Assembly (NCBI GenBank): GCA_002500505.1
Contig: DLRM01000065.1
Location: 22,921 to 37,832, forward strand
Direction: 5' to 3'
Length of the DNA: 14,912 nucleotides
From: Planctomycetes bacterium UBA7888
GTDB taxonomy: Bacteria; Planctomycetota; UBA1135
Every line of letters begins with the position of its first letter. Within the stretch, counting starts at the first letter, position 1. The notes beneath the pieces were generated by a model. The model saw only the letters and a list, made by a program, of their open reading frames with translations, was not told the DNA's origin and ran no database searches. A program made the translations under genes and the position numbers. Shown here piece after piece: positions 1 through 7,132 of this stretch.

Positions 1-174
1 CCAAGTCTGCCTCCAAGTAAGCATCTCCGCAGGATTAGCGCTGGAATTGCTGGCTGACACCACAGCCTCTTTGGCGACTCCATCCGTGCCCGGCTTGAAA
101 TTGAGCCTGATGCTCGGATTTTGAACCTTCTTCGGGGCTAAGGAGTGACAGTGTCCAGAATCCCTTGAACCCAC
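1..174 (-). CDS. Possible partial reading frame running off the left edge (weak)
   Basis: On the minus strand a frame is open from a GTG at 174-172 to the window edge (58 codons without a stop). It overlaps the end of the 138-725 gene by 37 nt in another frame. The part after that gene's stop translates with a protein-like composition, for example NPSIRLNFKPGTDG followed by an Ala/Ser/Val-rich stretch, and matches no family I recognise. There is no Shine-Dalgarno sequence, and the start is a guess. The opposite strand also has an open frame from the edge to a TGA near 123, so 1-137 could instead be the 3' end of a plus-strand gene, or non-coding. The stretch is too short to decide. Confidence 0.2.
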   Translation of the reverse strand, partial: MGSRDSGHCHSLAPKKVQNPSIRLNFKPGTDGVAKEAVVSASNSSANPAEMLTWRQTW

Positions 175-725
175 TCGTGGTTCAAGATGTCGGGCTGTCC
201 CATGAATACCATGCCTGTGGTAAAGGAGTCTCCTGGAATTAAGAAAGAGTATTCGAGGTCTCCATCGGAATATTCGGAGAACGCCGCCCGAATGGGTTTT
301 CCACGGAGAACAAAGTCTTCTGACCGAATGAAGGCGCCATCATCTCCACGCTTTCGGGATTGTTCAAATCCCTTTAAGAATGAGTCCTCGTCAGCCTCTT
401 CTCCTTCGGTGCGGAAAAGAAAAATAACAAGGGGGTTGCTTGGGAGTTCTGGGTTGACGCCCCAGGCAGCACGCGTTTCCTTCCAAGAAAAAGCTTGTTC
501 AAAACTCATTCCATCAGGCAAGCGCAAAGGGATGATTTCCTCAGCGATCAAGGAAGCTTGCTCAGAGTTTGTTACGAGGTGGTCCCCCATGAAGGATTTA
601 AACCACCAAATCAGGGCTACAGCAATGATTGCAAAAACTAAACAGCCCGAAGCAGACCAAAACAAGCAACCGCGTCGGGGCGGTGGATTTTGAGAGCCCG
701 GAACGGGTGGAATGTTCTCACTCAT
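138..725 (-). CDS. Small membrane-anchored protein of unknown function
   Basis: A 195-residue protein I do not recognise. Residues 1-18 are Pro-rich and polar (PPVPG, NPPPRRG). One strong hydrophobic helix follows at about 24-45 (CLVFAIIAVALIWWF). The remaining 150 residues are soluble and acidic, with mixed alpha/beta character, so a single-pass protein with a C-terminal domain outside the cytoplasm is likely. Cys20 and Cys28 flank the start of the helix, but there is no proper lipobox. The ATG at 725 is chosen because the helix lies close behind it and a TAGAAT box sits 6 nt upstream; there is no Shine-Dalgarno sequence. It diverges from the M20 peptidase across 48 bp. The long antisense frame over the same DNA has no comparable protein features. 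Function unknown. Confidence 0.75.
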   Translation of the reverse strand: MSENIPPVPGSQNPPPRRGCLFWSASGCLVFAIIAVALIWWFKSFMGDHLVTNSEQASLIAEEIIPLRLPDGMSFEQAFSWKETRAAWGVNPELPSNPLVIFLFRTEGEEADEDSFLKGFEQSRKRGDDGAFIRSEDFVLRGKPIRAAFSEYSDGDLEYSFLIPGDSFTTGMVFMGQPDILNHEWVQGILDTVTP

Positions 726-731
726 GGGAGC

Positions 732-737
732 ATTCTA
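732..737 (-). promoter_or_regulatory. Candidate -10 box for a leaderless transcript of the 138-725 gene
   Basis: TAGAAT on the minus strand, separated from the ATG by exactly 6 nt (GCTCCC). If it is a -10 element, transcription would start at or next to the A of the ATG. No good -35 hexamer is visible at 16-18 bp. Supported mainly by recurrence of the same arrangement at other starts in the window. Confidence 0.35.
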
Positions 738-759
738 AATCGGCTTTCATGCACCTCGT

Positions 760-765
760 TATGCT
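760..765 (+). promoter_or_regulatory. Candidate -10 box for the M20 peptidase gene
   Basis: TATGCT lies 8 nt before the ATG at 774, inside the 48-bp divergent intergenic region. An overlapping TTATAT is an alternative. No Shine-Dalgarno sequence precedes the start, so a leaderless or near-leaderless message is plausible. No clear -35. Confidence 0.3.
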
Positions 766-773
766 TATATGAA

Positions 774-2198
774 ATGAGCAACCCCTCAAACCTTGATACC
801 CAATCTCTTTCGGCTTGGGTGGACTCTATCTGGGAAGATGAAATTGTCCCCCAATTGACGGATTACATCCGAATTCCGGCACTGTCCCCCCTTTTTGATT
901 CAGAGTGGGAAGAGTCGGGGCATCTTGAGGCGGCCGTCCAGCAAGTCGAGGCCTGGTCCCAGGCTCGACCAATTGCGGGGCTTGAAGTTGAAGTGGTCCG
1001 CCTTCCGGGAAGAACTCCCTTAATCATGATGGAGATTCCTGGAGAACCGGGAGATAGTGTCCTCATGTATGGCCACATTGACAAACAACCTGAAATGAAG
1101 GGCTGGCGCGAGGACTTAGGCCCATGGAAGCCCGTTCTTGAAGGGGACAAGCTTTATGGGCGCGGAGGAGCCGACGATGGTTATGCCCCTTTTGCTTCTT
1201 TGGCTGCAATTGAAGCGGTACAGAAACATGGCGGAAAACACCCACGTTGCGTGGTTCTTATTGAGGCCAGCGAGGAAAGTGGTTCCCCGGATTTGCCTGC
1301 CTACATCGAACATTTATCGGGCCGCATTGGTCAGGTTGGCTTAGTGGTCTGTTTAGATTCCGGGGCTGGAGATTACGACCGGCTTTGGAGCACAACCTCC
1401 TTACGCGGAATGGTTGCCGGAGATTTGAAAGTTAAGATCCTAAGAGAAGGTGTTCACAGCGGAGACGCAAGCGGAATTGTCCCTTCTAGCTTCCGCATCC
1501 TTCGTATGATTTTGGACCGAATTGAGGACCCTCAAACCGGTCGCCTTCTTCTGGATTGTTTTCATGTTGAGGTGCCCGAAGAGCGCACTCGCCAAGCTGA
1601 GAGCGTCGCACAGGTGATGGGGGAATCGACTTGGTCGCAATACCCCTTTGTTGAAAATGCGGAGCCCATGACCGTTGGTGGTCCCAACCAAGTTTTAGCT
1701 CGAACTTGGGCTCCAACCCTTTCCATCACGGGCGTAGATGGCCTCCCGCCATTGTCCACAGCGGGAAATGTTCTTCGTCCTTCAACTTCGGTTAAACTTT
1801 CTTTCCGCTTGCCTCCAACCGCAGACTGGAGTGAGTGCACTCAGAAGCTCCAAGAAGTCATTCGCGAAAGTGCTCCCTACTCTGCTGAGGTGAGCTTCAC
1901 TCCAGAGAAAGGGGCCAACGGCTGGAATGCTTCACCGCTCGTGTCCTGGCTGGAAACGGCTTTGACCGAAAGTTCAATTCGCCATTTCGGGGCACCCCCA
2001 GCTTGGATGGGGGAAGGTGGAACAATTCCATTTATGGGGATGTTGGGGGACAAATTCCCAGATGCCCAGTTCTTGATCACAGGTGTTTTGGGGCCGCATT
2101 CCAATGCCCATGGGCCTAATGAGTTCATCCATTTGCCTACAGCCAAAAAACTAACGGCTTGTGTCGCAGAAGTTTTGGACGCTGCAACTCGGGCCTAG
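774..2198 (+). CDS. M20-family metallodipeptidase (CNDP/carnosinase-like)
   Basis: A 474-residue di-zinc exopeptidase of the M20 family, closest in pattern to cytosolic non-specific dipeptidases. Visible active-site elements, in order: GHIDKQ (His101 ligand, Asp103), GRGGADDG (Asp134 bridging ligand), EASEESGS (Glu167 general base, Glu168 ligand), CLDSG (Asp195 ligand) and HGPNEF (His446 ligand). GVHSGDASG (226-234) and the segment around 331-347 mark the lid/dimerisation domain, and EGGTIP (414-419) is a substrate-side motif. All expected catalytic residues are present and the length is normal, so it should be active on short peptides. There is no signal peptide, so it is probably cytoplasmic. 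An in-frame start at 690 would add 28 residues with no family similarity and overlap the divergent gene, so the ATG at 774 is preferred. The exact substrate cannot be read from sequence. Confidence 0.93.
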   Translation: MSNPSNLDTQSLSAWVDSIWEDEIVPQLTDYIRIPALSPLFDSEWEESGHLEAAVQQVEAWSQARPIAGLEVEVVRLPGRTPLIMMEIPGEPGDSVLMYGHIDKQPEMKGWREDLGPWKPVLEGDKLYGRGGADDGYAPFASLAAIEAVQKHGGKHPRCVVLIEASEESGSPDLPAYIEHLSGRIGQVGLVVCLDSGAGDYDRLWSTTSLRGMVAGDLKVKILREGVHSGDASGIVPSSFRILRMILDRIEDPQTGRLLLDCFHVEVPEERTRQAESVAQVMGESTWSQYPFVENAEPMTVGGPNQVLARTWAPTLSITGVDGLPPLSTAGNVLRPSTSVKLSFRLPPTADWSECTQKLQEVIRESAPYSAEVSFTPEKGANGWNASPLVSWLETALTESSIRHFGAPPAWMGEGGTIPFMGMLGDKFPDAQFLITGVLGPHSNAHGPNEFIHLPTAKKLTACVAEVLDAATRA

Positions 2199-2280
2199 GG
2201 AAGCAAAGGGTTGGCGCATGGAGATGATGCAAGATTGCTTCGGCGGCACCCCCAAAGAGTGGTCTCTGGCTGAGCTTTGC

Positions 2281-2286
2281 TAAACT
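2281..2286 (+). promoter_or_regulatory. Candidate -10 box for the first tandem sulfatase-like gene
   Basis: TAAACT followed by exactly 6 nt (TCGCTT) and the GTG start at 2293. No Shine-Dalgarno sequence and no clear -35. The 94 bp between the M20 stop and this start leave room for an independent promoter. Confidence 0.35.
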
Positions 2287-2292
2287 TCGCTT

Positions 2293-4056
2293 GTGGAAAG
2301 AATAGTCGAGGAAAGACGGGCCGTCCTAACAGGTTGGGCTTTAGGAGCCTTTGAAGCGGGTTGCGTGCTTACGGATACTGGGCACCTAGGTAGCCCTTCC
2401 CTTTTCTTTTTAGTTCCCCTTTCGGCCCTCTGTTTTTACGGTCTCCTCGCTTGGGTTATTGCGGCCATTCTGGGATCTCAGGGCAAAGTTTTGCCCTGGA
2501 AGTGGATTTACTTTTTGGGACTTGCCGGGCTCCTCTTTCTCCTTCGCCGCCGCGGCCTTCCCGAAGGTTCTCACTATTCTTTTGTTGCCATTGGAGGAGC
2601 CACCTCCCTAGCCTTGTGGTTTCTTTCAATTCGCCCCGAGCTTCCCAAGGCGCTAGTTTGGATTGGAAAACTTAATGCGCTCGCTCCTTTTTTGATGTGG
2701 TTTGGCTTGCACGTTGCCTTGGAAAAACCTCGAGTGAGCGAAGGGCCGACTCAAGAATCCCAGAGCAAAAAAAATGTTGTTCTTGTGACCTGGGATACTG
2801 TTCGGGCAGACACGCTTCCCCTTTATGGAGGGTCGGGGCTAAACACGCCCAACCTTGACCGTCTTGCCCGGGGAGGAAAGATGATTTCAGATTTTCAAGC
2901 AGTGGCCTCCATTACAGGACCTTCTCATATGAGTATGTTGACGGGCTTATACCCTCCCACTCATGGCCTTAGAAGTAATGGCCTGACTGCGCCCGAGACT
3001 GGCTTTCAAAACTTACCTCAGAGATTGCACAACGCAGGTTGGCATACCGGAGCCTTTGTTTCCGCCTTACCTGTCCACGCCAAGTTTGGTTTTGACCGTG
3101 GCTTTGAATACTTTGATCAGCGACCAGAATCTTCCGCAGGGCAACAGCTCGCTCAAGTTTTACGCTTCTCCTCATCCGTTGCACGATTGTTCCTGCCCGA
3201 GAGCTTAAGGGGTACCCTTTCTGTTCGCGGCACGACAACCGTTTCGCGTGCTACCGAATGGTACCTAAAGCAAGTAGGTCCCGCCTTTATGTGGGTCCAT
3301 CTATTTGACGCCCATGGTCCCTATGACCCACCAAAAGAGTTTAGGGAACGAGCCCTTGCCCGCCGGGACGAAGGCCCTCACGCGATTGATCCTCAAGACG
3401 AAGAATCTCTCGTCCTTCAACGAGGAGAAATTGAACAACTAGATGAGTTGTTGGGCGAATTGCTGGATTCCCTCTCCGAAAAAGATCCAGAGTTGAGAAA
3501 TACTGCTGTTTTAGTTGTCGCCGACCACGGCGAATGCTTCGGTGAGGGAGGGATACATCTCGAACATGAAACTAGCTTGTTCTCAGCAACGCAACATGTC
3601 CCAGCAGTATTTCGTTTTCCAGGAATTCAGTACAATTCTACTTTTAGCATTGCAAGTCATGTTGACATTGCCCCGACTGTTTTGGAGTTCGCCGATTTGG
3701 ATCTTTTCGATGACTGCCAAGGAAAAAGTCTTTTCTCCTCACCTGAGAGCCGAAGCCCAAGGGGACTTTACATGGAGGCATATCAAGAAAGACTCGGTGA
3801 GAAGCGGATGGAAGCCTGGATTGAAGGCGATTGGAAGTTTGTCAGAAGGCTGAATGGTGAGGAGATCTTGTATCAGCGGAGCCTCGGAGAGGGAAGGAAT
3901 CGCGCATCTTCTCAACCCGAAAAGCTTAAGGAGATGCGCAGAAAGTTGGAAAGTTTTCTTCAGTCCATCACCATTCGAACAGGGGAAGCCAGCGCACTTT
4001 CAAGTTCTGAAGAAGCGGCGATGCAAAGCCTTGGCTATTTTGAGGAAGGTGGGTAG
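2293..4056 (+). CDS. Membrane-anchored sulfatase-family protein with Thr at the nucleophile position (tandem copy 1)
   Basis: A 587-residue alkaline-phosphatase-superfamily (sulfatase-fold) enzyme. Residues 1-142 hold about five hydrophobic helices; helix 1 carries GWALGAFEAG. The catalytic domain runs from about 160 to the end and, with a basic N-terminus, should face the periplasm. Metal-site motifs are present: LVTWDTVRAD (Asp168), HLFDAHGPY (336-344) and ADHGE (Asp411-His412). The catalytic motif reads T208-G-P-S-H instead of Cys/Ser-x-Pro-x-Arg. Formylglycine cannot form on Thr, so ordinary sulfatase activity is doubtful. A Thr nucleophile with this topology recalls LtaS, EptA and OpgB, so phospho-group transfer or hydrolysis is an inference. 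The C-terminus has the family's LGYF ending. GTG at 2293 matches the start of its downstream paralogue and lies 6 nt after a TAAACT box. Substrate unknown. Confidence 0.88.
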   Translation: MERIVEERRAVLTGWALGAFEAGCVLTDTGHLGSPSLFFLVPLSALCFYGLLAWVIAAILGSQGKVLPWKWIYFLGLAGLLFLLRRRGLPEGSHYSFVAIGGATSLALWFLSIRPELPKALVWIGKLNALAPFLMWFGLHVALEKPRVSEGPTQESQSKKNVVLVTWDTVRADTLPLYGGSGLNTPNLDRLARGGKMISDFQAVASITGPSHMSMLTGLYPPTHGLRSNGLTAPETGFQNLPQRLHNAGWHTGAFVSALPVHAKFGFDRGFEYFDQRPESSAGQQLAQVLRFSSSVARLFLPESLRGTLSVRGTTTVSRATEWYLKQVGPAFMWVHLFDAHGPYDPPKEFRERALARRDEGPHAIDPQDEESLVLQRGEIEQLDELLGELLDSLSEKDPELRNTAVLVVADHGECFGEGGIHLEHETSLFSATQHVPAVFRFPGIQYNSTFSIASHVDIAPTVLEFADLDLFDDCQGKSLFSSPESRSPRGLYMEAYQERLGEKRMEAWIEGDWKFVRRLNGEEILYQRSLGEGRNRASSQPEKLKEMRRKLESFLQSITIRTGEASALSSSEEAAMQSLGYFEEGG

Positions 4057-4081
4057 CCTCCCGCAATTCGGAGAGCGGGGC

Positions 4082-4087
4082 TAGAAT
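4082..4087 (+). promoter_or_regulatory. Candidate -10 box for the second tandem sulfatase-like gene
   Basis: TAGAAT, 6 nt (GTGGCG) before the ATG at 4094. The spacing equals that at the 725 and 2293 starts and favours 4094 over the GTG at 4088, which directly abuts the box. It lies in the 37 bp between the two paralogues, so the second copy may have its own promoter as well as read-through. No -35 is evident. Confidence 0.35.
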
Positions 4088-4093
4088 GTGGCG

Positions 4094-5923
4094 ATGAGAA
4101 AACAACAAGGTGCCGTCCTTGGCCTGTTGACTGGATGGGCACTTGGGGCCTTTGAAGCTGGCATTGTCTTTGCCCTCAAATATGAGGTGGTGGCCAACCC
4201 CAATTTTGTTTTATTGGGCTCTCTCGCCCCGATTACGGTTAATGGCCTTGCAGGTTTGCTCCTTGGCCTAATTTTTGGAAAGCTCAGGCTCAACTTTCCT
4301 TTTAGGTCCATTTTCTTTTTGGGCCTCATTGTTCTCTCTTTGCTTCGTTTGTTTGGAGGCCTCACTCCCTCTAATTGGAGCTGGGTGGGCAGTGCCGATG
4401 GAGTGAATTGGCTTTGGGCCCTTCCCGGCTTTCTGGTTTCCGCGCTTTGCTTCTTCAGAGCCAAGATGTTTTTGGATGGGCGCACAGGTGAGCTCCCTTT
4501 AGGTAAGAGCGTTGTTGCGACTTGTCTTACCTTTCCCATTTGTTGGGTGTTGATGTTCTTACAGGGAAGCGACTCTAATCTTTCGGCAAGCCCATTAAGT
4601 GAAATAGCAGCCCAGAATTCCCCCAACATTGTTTTGGTGACTTGGGATACCGTTCGCTCGGACACTCTTCCCCTATACGGGGGCGAAGGTTTGGACACGC
4701 CAGAGCTAAATCGTTTCGCATCCGAGGGATGGGTGCTTGACAACATGCAGGCCGTATCAAACATTACTGCGCCATCGCATGCCACGATGTTATCCGGACT
4801 TTATCCGCCAACACATGGCCTAAGGAGCAATGGGTTAACTGGACCGGTGCTGAGCCTCCCGCGTCTTCCCAGACTTCTTCAAGAGAACGGTTATGCAGTT
4901 GGGGGCTTTGTTTCCGGCTATTCTCTTCGTGGCTCTTTTGGCTTTAGTCGCGATTTCCATATTTATGATGACCGTCCAGTTGCCTCTGCCCTTACGGCTC
5001 TACTCGCAGGCGTAACGTTCTCCAGCAAACTCGCAGAGCGCGTGCTTCCAAGGAACTTTCTTCCTGACAGCTCCTATGTGCCTGGTGAAGTCACCCTACA
5101 GAGAGCCCAGCAGTGGTATCAGAGTACAGGGGATACCCCGGCTTTCCTTTGGGCCCACTTCTACGACGCCCACCATCCTTATAGTCCGCCCTTGCCTTAT
5201 CGCATTCGGGTGCAGGAGAGGTCTTCTGAGGGTCATCGCGCCCCGGACCCTTCGGTTGAGGAAGAGTGGGTTCTTCAGCGGGGAGAAATCGAACGCCTGG
5301 ACGATCTGCTTGGACAATTACGTGAAACACTTGAGGCCAAAGACCCAGGTCTGCAGAATACAATTGTGATGATTTTGTCGGATCATGGCGAATGTTTTGG
5401 AGAGGGTGGCTATTTGCTAAACCATCATTACTCATTGTTTAATGCCACGCAAAAAATCTTTTGTGTTCTGAGGCCGGCCGGTGGAGCAGAGCCCCTTCGT
5501 TTGAGTGGGCCGTCTTCCCAAGTCGATGTGATGCCCACTTTCCTTTCCTTGGCTGGTATTCGTTCACCGAAAGGCTTGCATGGGGAAGACCTTTCTGCCT
5601 GGGCAAAGGGCGGAGCAGCCTCTGACCGTGGAATTTACATGGAAGGCTTTCAGCGGAATTTGGGCGACAAGCGCTTGCAGGGCTGGTTGCATGGCGATTG
5701 GAAGTTTGTCCGGACGCTGGGCGGCATAGAGTCTCTTTACCGAGCGGATTCTTGGAGCGACGTGAATCTCGGTCCAGAAAATCAGGACATCATGAATCAG
5801 CTCGGGCGTGAGTTAGACCAATTTCTGGAGAAGATTCAAACCAACGAAGGGATTGACCAGCAGAATGCCAGTGACGAAGCGAACTTGGCTGACCTTGGAT
5901 ATTTTGATTCCGAAGAAGAGTAG
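4094..5923 (+). CDS. Membrane-anchored sulfatase-family protein with Thr at the nucleophile position (tandem copy 2)
   Basis: A 609-residue paralogue of the preceding gene. It has the same five-helix N-terminal domain (about 1-157, with GWALGAFEAG at 14-23) and the same sulfatase-fold domain from about 177. Asp185 (TWDTVRSD), the HFYDAHHPY segment (355-363) and Asp430-His431 (SDHGE) fit the metal site. The nucleophile motif is T225-A-P-S-H, again without Cys/Ser or Arg. Blocks shared with copy 1 include LYPPTHGLRSNGLT, VLQRGEIE, DHGECFGEGG and GDWKFVR, so the pair arose by tandem duplication. It ends LGYFDSEEE. The start could be the GTG at 4088 (two residues longer); ATG 4094 is chosen from the TAGAAT spacing. 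No Shine-Dalgarno sequence. A periplasmic envelope hydrolase or transferase is inferred; the substrate is unknown. It converges on the minus-strand operon with 27 bp between. Confidence 0.88.
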   Translation: MRKQQGAVLGLLTGWALGAFEAGIVFALKYEVVANPNFVLLGSLAPITVNGLAGLLLGLIFGKLRLNFPFRSIFFLGLIVLSLLRLFGGLTPSNWSWVGSADGVNWLWALPGFLVSALCFFRAKMFLDGRTGELPLGKSVVATCLTFPICWVLMFLQGSDSNLSASPLSEIAAQNSPNIVLVTWDTVRSDTLPLYGGEGLDTPELNRFASEGWVLDNMQAVSNITAPSHATMLSGLYPPTHGLRSNGLTGPVLSLPRLPRLLQENGYAVGGFVSGYSLRGSFGFSRDFHIYDDRPVASALTALLAGVTFSSKLAERVLPRNFLPDSSYVPGEVTLQRAQQWYQSTGDTPAFLWAHFYDAHHPYSPPLPYRIRVQERSSEGHRAPDPSVEEEWVLQRGEIERLDDLLGQLRETLEAKDPGLQNTIVMILSDHGECFGEGGYLLNHHYSLFNATQKIFCVLRPAGGAEPLRLSGPSSQVDVMPTFLSLAGIRSPKGLHGEDLSAWAKGGAASDRGIYMEGFQRNLGDKRLQGWLHGDWKFVRTLGGIESLYRADSWSDVNLGPENQDIMNQLGRELDQFLEKIQTNEGIDQQNASDEANLADLGYFDSEEE

Positions 5924-5950
5924 TCTGCGCCTCGGGCCTCAGGAAGAGGG

Positions 5951-7132
5951 TTAGGAAGGGTTATTCTTAAAGTTTGGGTTTGCGAATAGGGCCATTAACC
6001 GCCGAGTCCAGAATCCTTTCCAGTACCCAGAAATTTGGCCCGCTTCCCACTCAAGAATGCTGGCACATAAGTTCACGCGAAGAGTCTTGTGGAATCGTCC
6101 ACGATAGTTTTGGCGAAAGTAAGCACGAGGGATTGCGCGAAGGTCTCGAGCTACCCCCTCGCAAGCGCGATTGGTTCCAAAAGTGGCTCGATATCCTGCG
6201 GAGGAAAGGGCGAGCTCTACCGATTCGGAGCTACATCCGCCTCCGGGCCAAGCAAGGAATGGGATTGAATGATTGAGGATGTTCTCAAGAGTCTCTTTGG
6301 AGTCTTTTAGGTCTTTTAAAATACGTCCACGCCTATCTTCCGGTTTCTCTGGGTCTGCTATTACGTTGATGCGTGCCGAAAAATTTCTGAGCTTTTCTTC
6401 CCAGTCACTAGATTCAAAAAAATGACTTCCTCCATTTTCGCATACATAGTCTTGAAGAGAATGAATAAAGGCCTCGGGTGGAATGATGGCGTGAGCTGGG
6501 GAAGACCATTCCGATTGAAAAACAGGGGCGCCCCAAGGTACTAAATCAGTAGTTCCTCCGTGGTGTTCTTCCGAGAGTTGAGCGGGGGACGCGGCGTTAC
6601 GCTCCATCCACCAACAGCGAGAATCTGGTCGGTGAAAGTTTAAGATTTCAAGGCTGACAGGAAGTCGACTGTGCCGAGATGTGTGGGACTGGATCTCAAA
6701 AATTCCATCATGTTCAAGTTTGCGTATTTCCGCGGGCGATAACCAGCCTCGCTCCGGTGGATGGTCTGTTGTTTCCAAGGTAGGCCGGACAACATCCTTG
6801 GGGTGAATAAAGTCGGTTGCCACGAAAATCGTACCCTTGAAGCCATATCTCTTCATGATAGGGGCGGCAATGGTGAAGTTATCTAAATACCCATCGTCAA
6901 AGCTCAGTAAAACCGGATTCTCGGGAAGTGGCGCGTCGTGTTCAAGGTGATCCACCAATTCCGTACAGGAAATCGAGTTCCAGTTTTGGCTTTTTAGTTT
7001 TTGAAGAAGAGCCTCAAAGACATCGCTTGGCAATGTGAGCTCACCATTGAGGCCGAGCTCCTCCGTGCGCCGTTTGCGCACGCTATGAAAGGTCATGACG
7101 GGGACCTTATTTAGGCAGACTCGTTCGTGCAC
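5951..7132 (-). CDS. Polysaccharide deacetylase (CE4 / NodB-homology) with a large insertion
   Basis: A 393-residue CE4-type deacetylase, expected to remove N- or O-acetyl groups from a polysaccharide or its lipid-linked precursor. It opens with the family strand VPVMTFHSV, followed by motif 1 SFDDGY (Asp79 base, Asp80 metal ligand) and motif 2 SHTSRH (His150 and His154 metal ligands). AWPGGG (294-299) stands at the place of the later substrate-groove motif. The catalytic set looks intact. About 140 residues, rich in Trp and charged groups, lie between motif 2 and WPGGG, far more than in a minimal NodB domain. There is no signal peptide. The GTG at 7132 overlaps the preceding gene by 22 nt; starting at internal Met13 would cut the first beta strand. 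It is the last gene of the polysaccharide operon, and no terminator is evident after it. Confidence 0.85.
   Translation of the reverse strand: MHERVCLNKVPVMTFHSVRKRRTEELGLNGELTLPSDVFEALLQKLKSQNWNSISCTELVDHLEHDAPLPENPVLLSFDDGYLDNFTIAAPIMKRYGFKGTIFVATDFIHPKDVVRPTLETTDHPPERGWLSPAEIRKLEHDGIFEIQSHTSRHSRLPVSLEILNFHRPDSRCWWMERNAASPAQLSEEHHGGTTDLVPWGAPVFQSEWSSPAHAIIPPEAFIHSLQDYVCENGGSHFFESSDWEEKLRNFSARINVIADPEKPEDRRGRILKDLKDSKETLENILNHSIPFLAWPGGGCSSESVELALSSAGYRATFGTNRACEGVARDLRAIPRAYFRQNYRGRFHKTLRVNLCASILEWEAGQISGYWKGFWTRRLMALFANPNFKNNPS

Noticed and set aside
187..693. A 168-codon plus-strand frame antisense to the small membrane protein
   Set aside because: It is highly basic and Ser/Arg-rich with no membrane or domain pattern, while the minus-strand frame has a clear transmembrane helix, an ATG and a TAGAAT box.
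690..773. Upstream in-frame start for the M20 peptidase
   Set aside because: The extension overlaps the divergent gene and adds 28 residues without family similarity; the ATG at 774 gives the normal M20 N-terminus.
4060..4079. Hairpin CCCGC-N10-GCGGG between the tandem sulfatase-like genes as a terminator
   Set aside because: The stem is only 5 bp with a 10-nt loop and no T-run follows; the next gene starts 15 bp later on the same strand.
4081..4785. A 234-codon minus-strand frame opposite the second sulfatase-like gene
   Set aside because: Low-complexity Lys/Pro/Ser-rich translation lying opposite a well-supported membrane domain and catalytic motifs; a shadow frame.
5924..5950. Bidirectional terminator between the convergent genes
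   Set aside because: Only a 4-bp CCTC/GAGG stem can be drawn and there are no T-tracts on either side.
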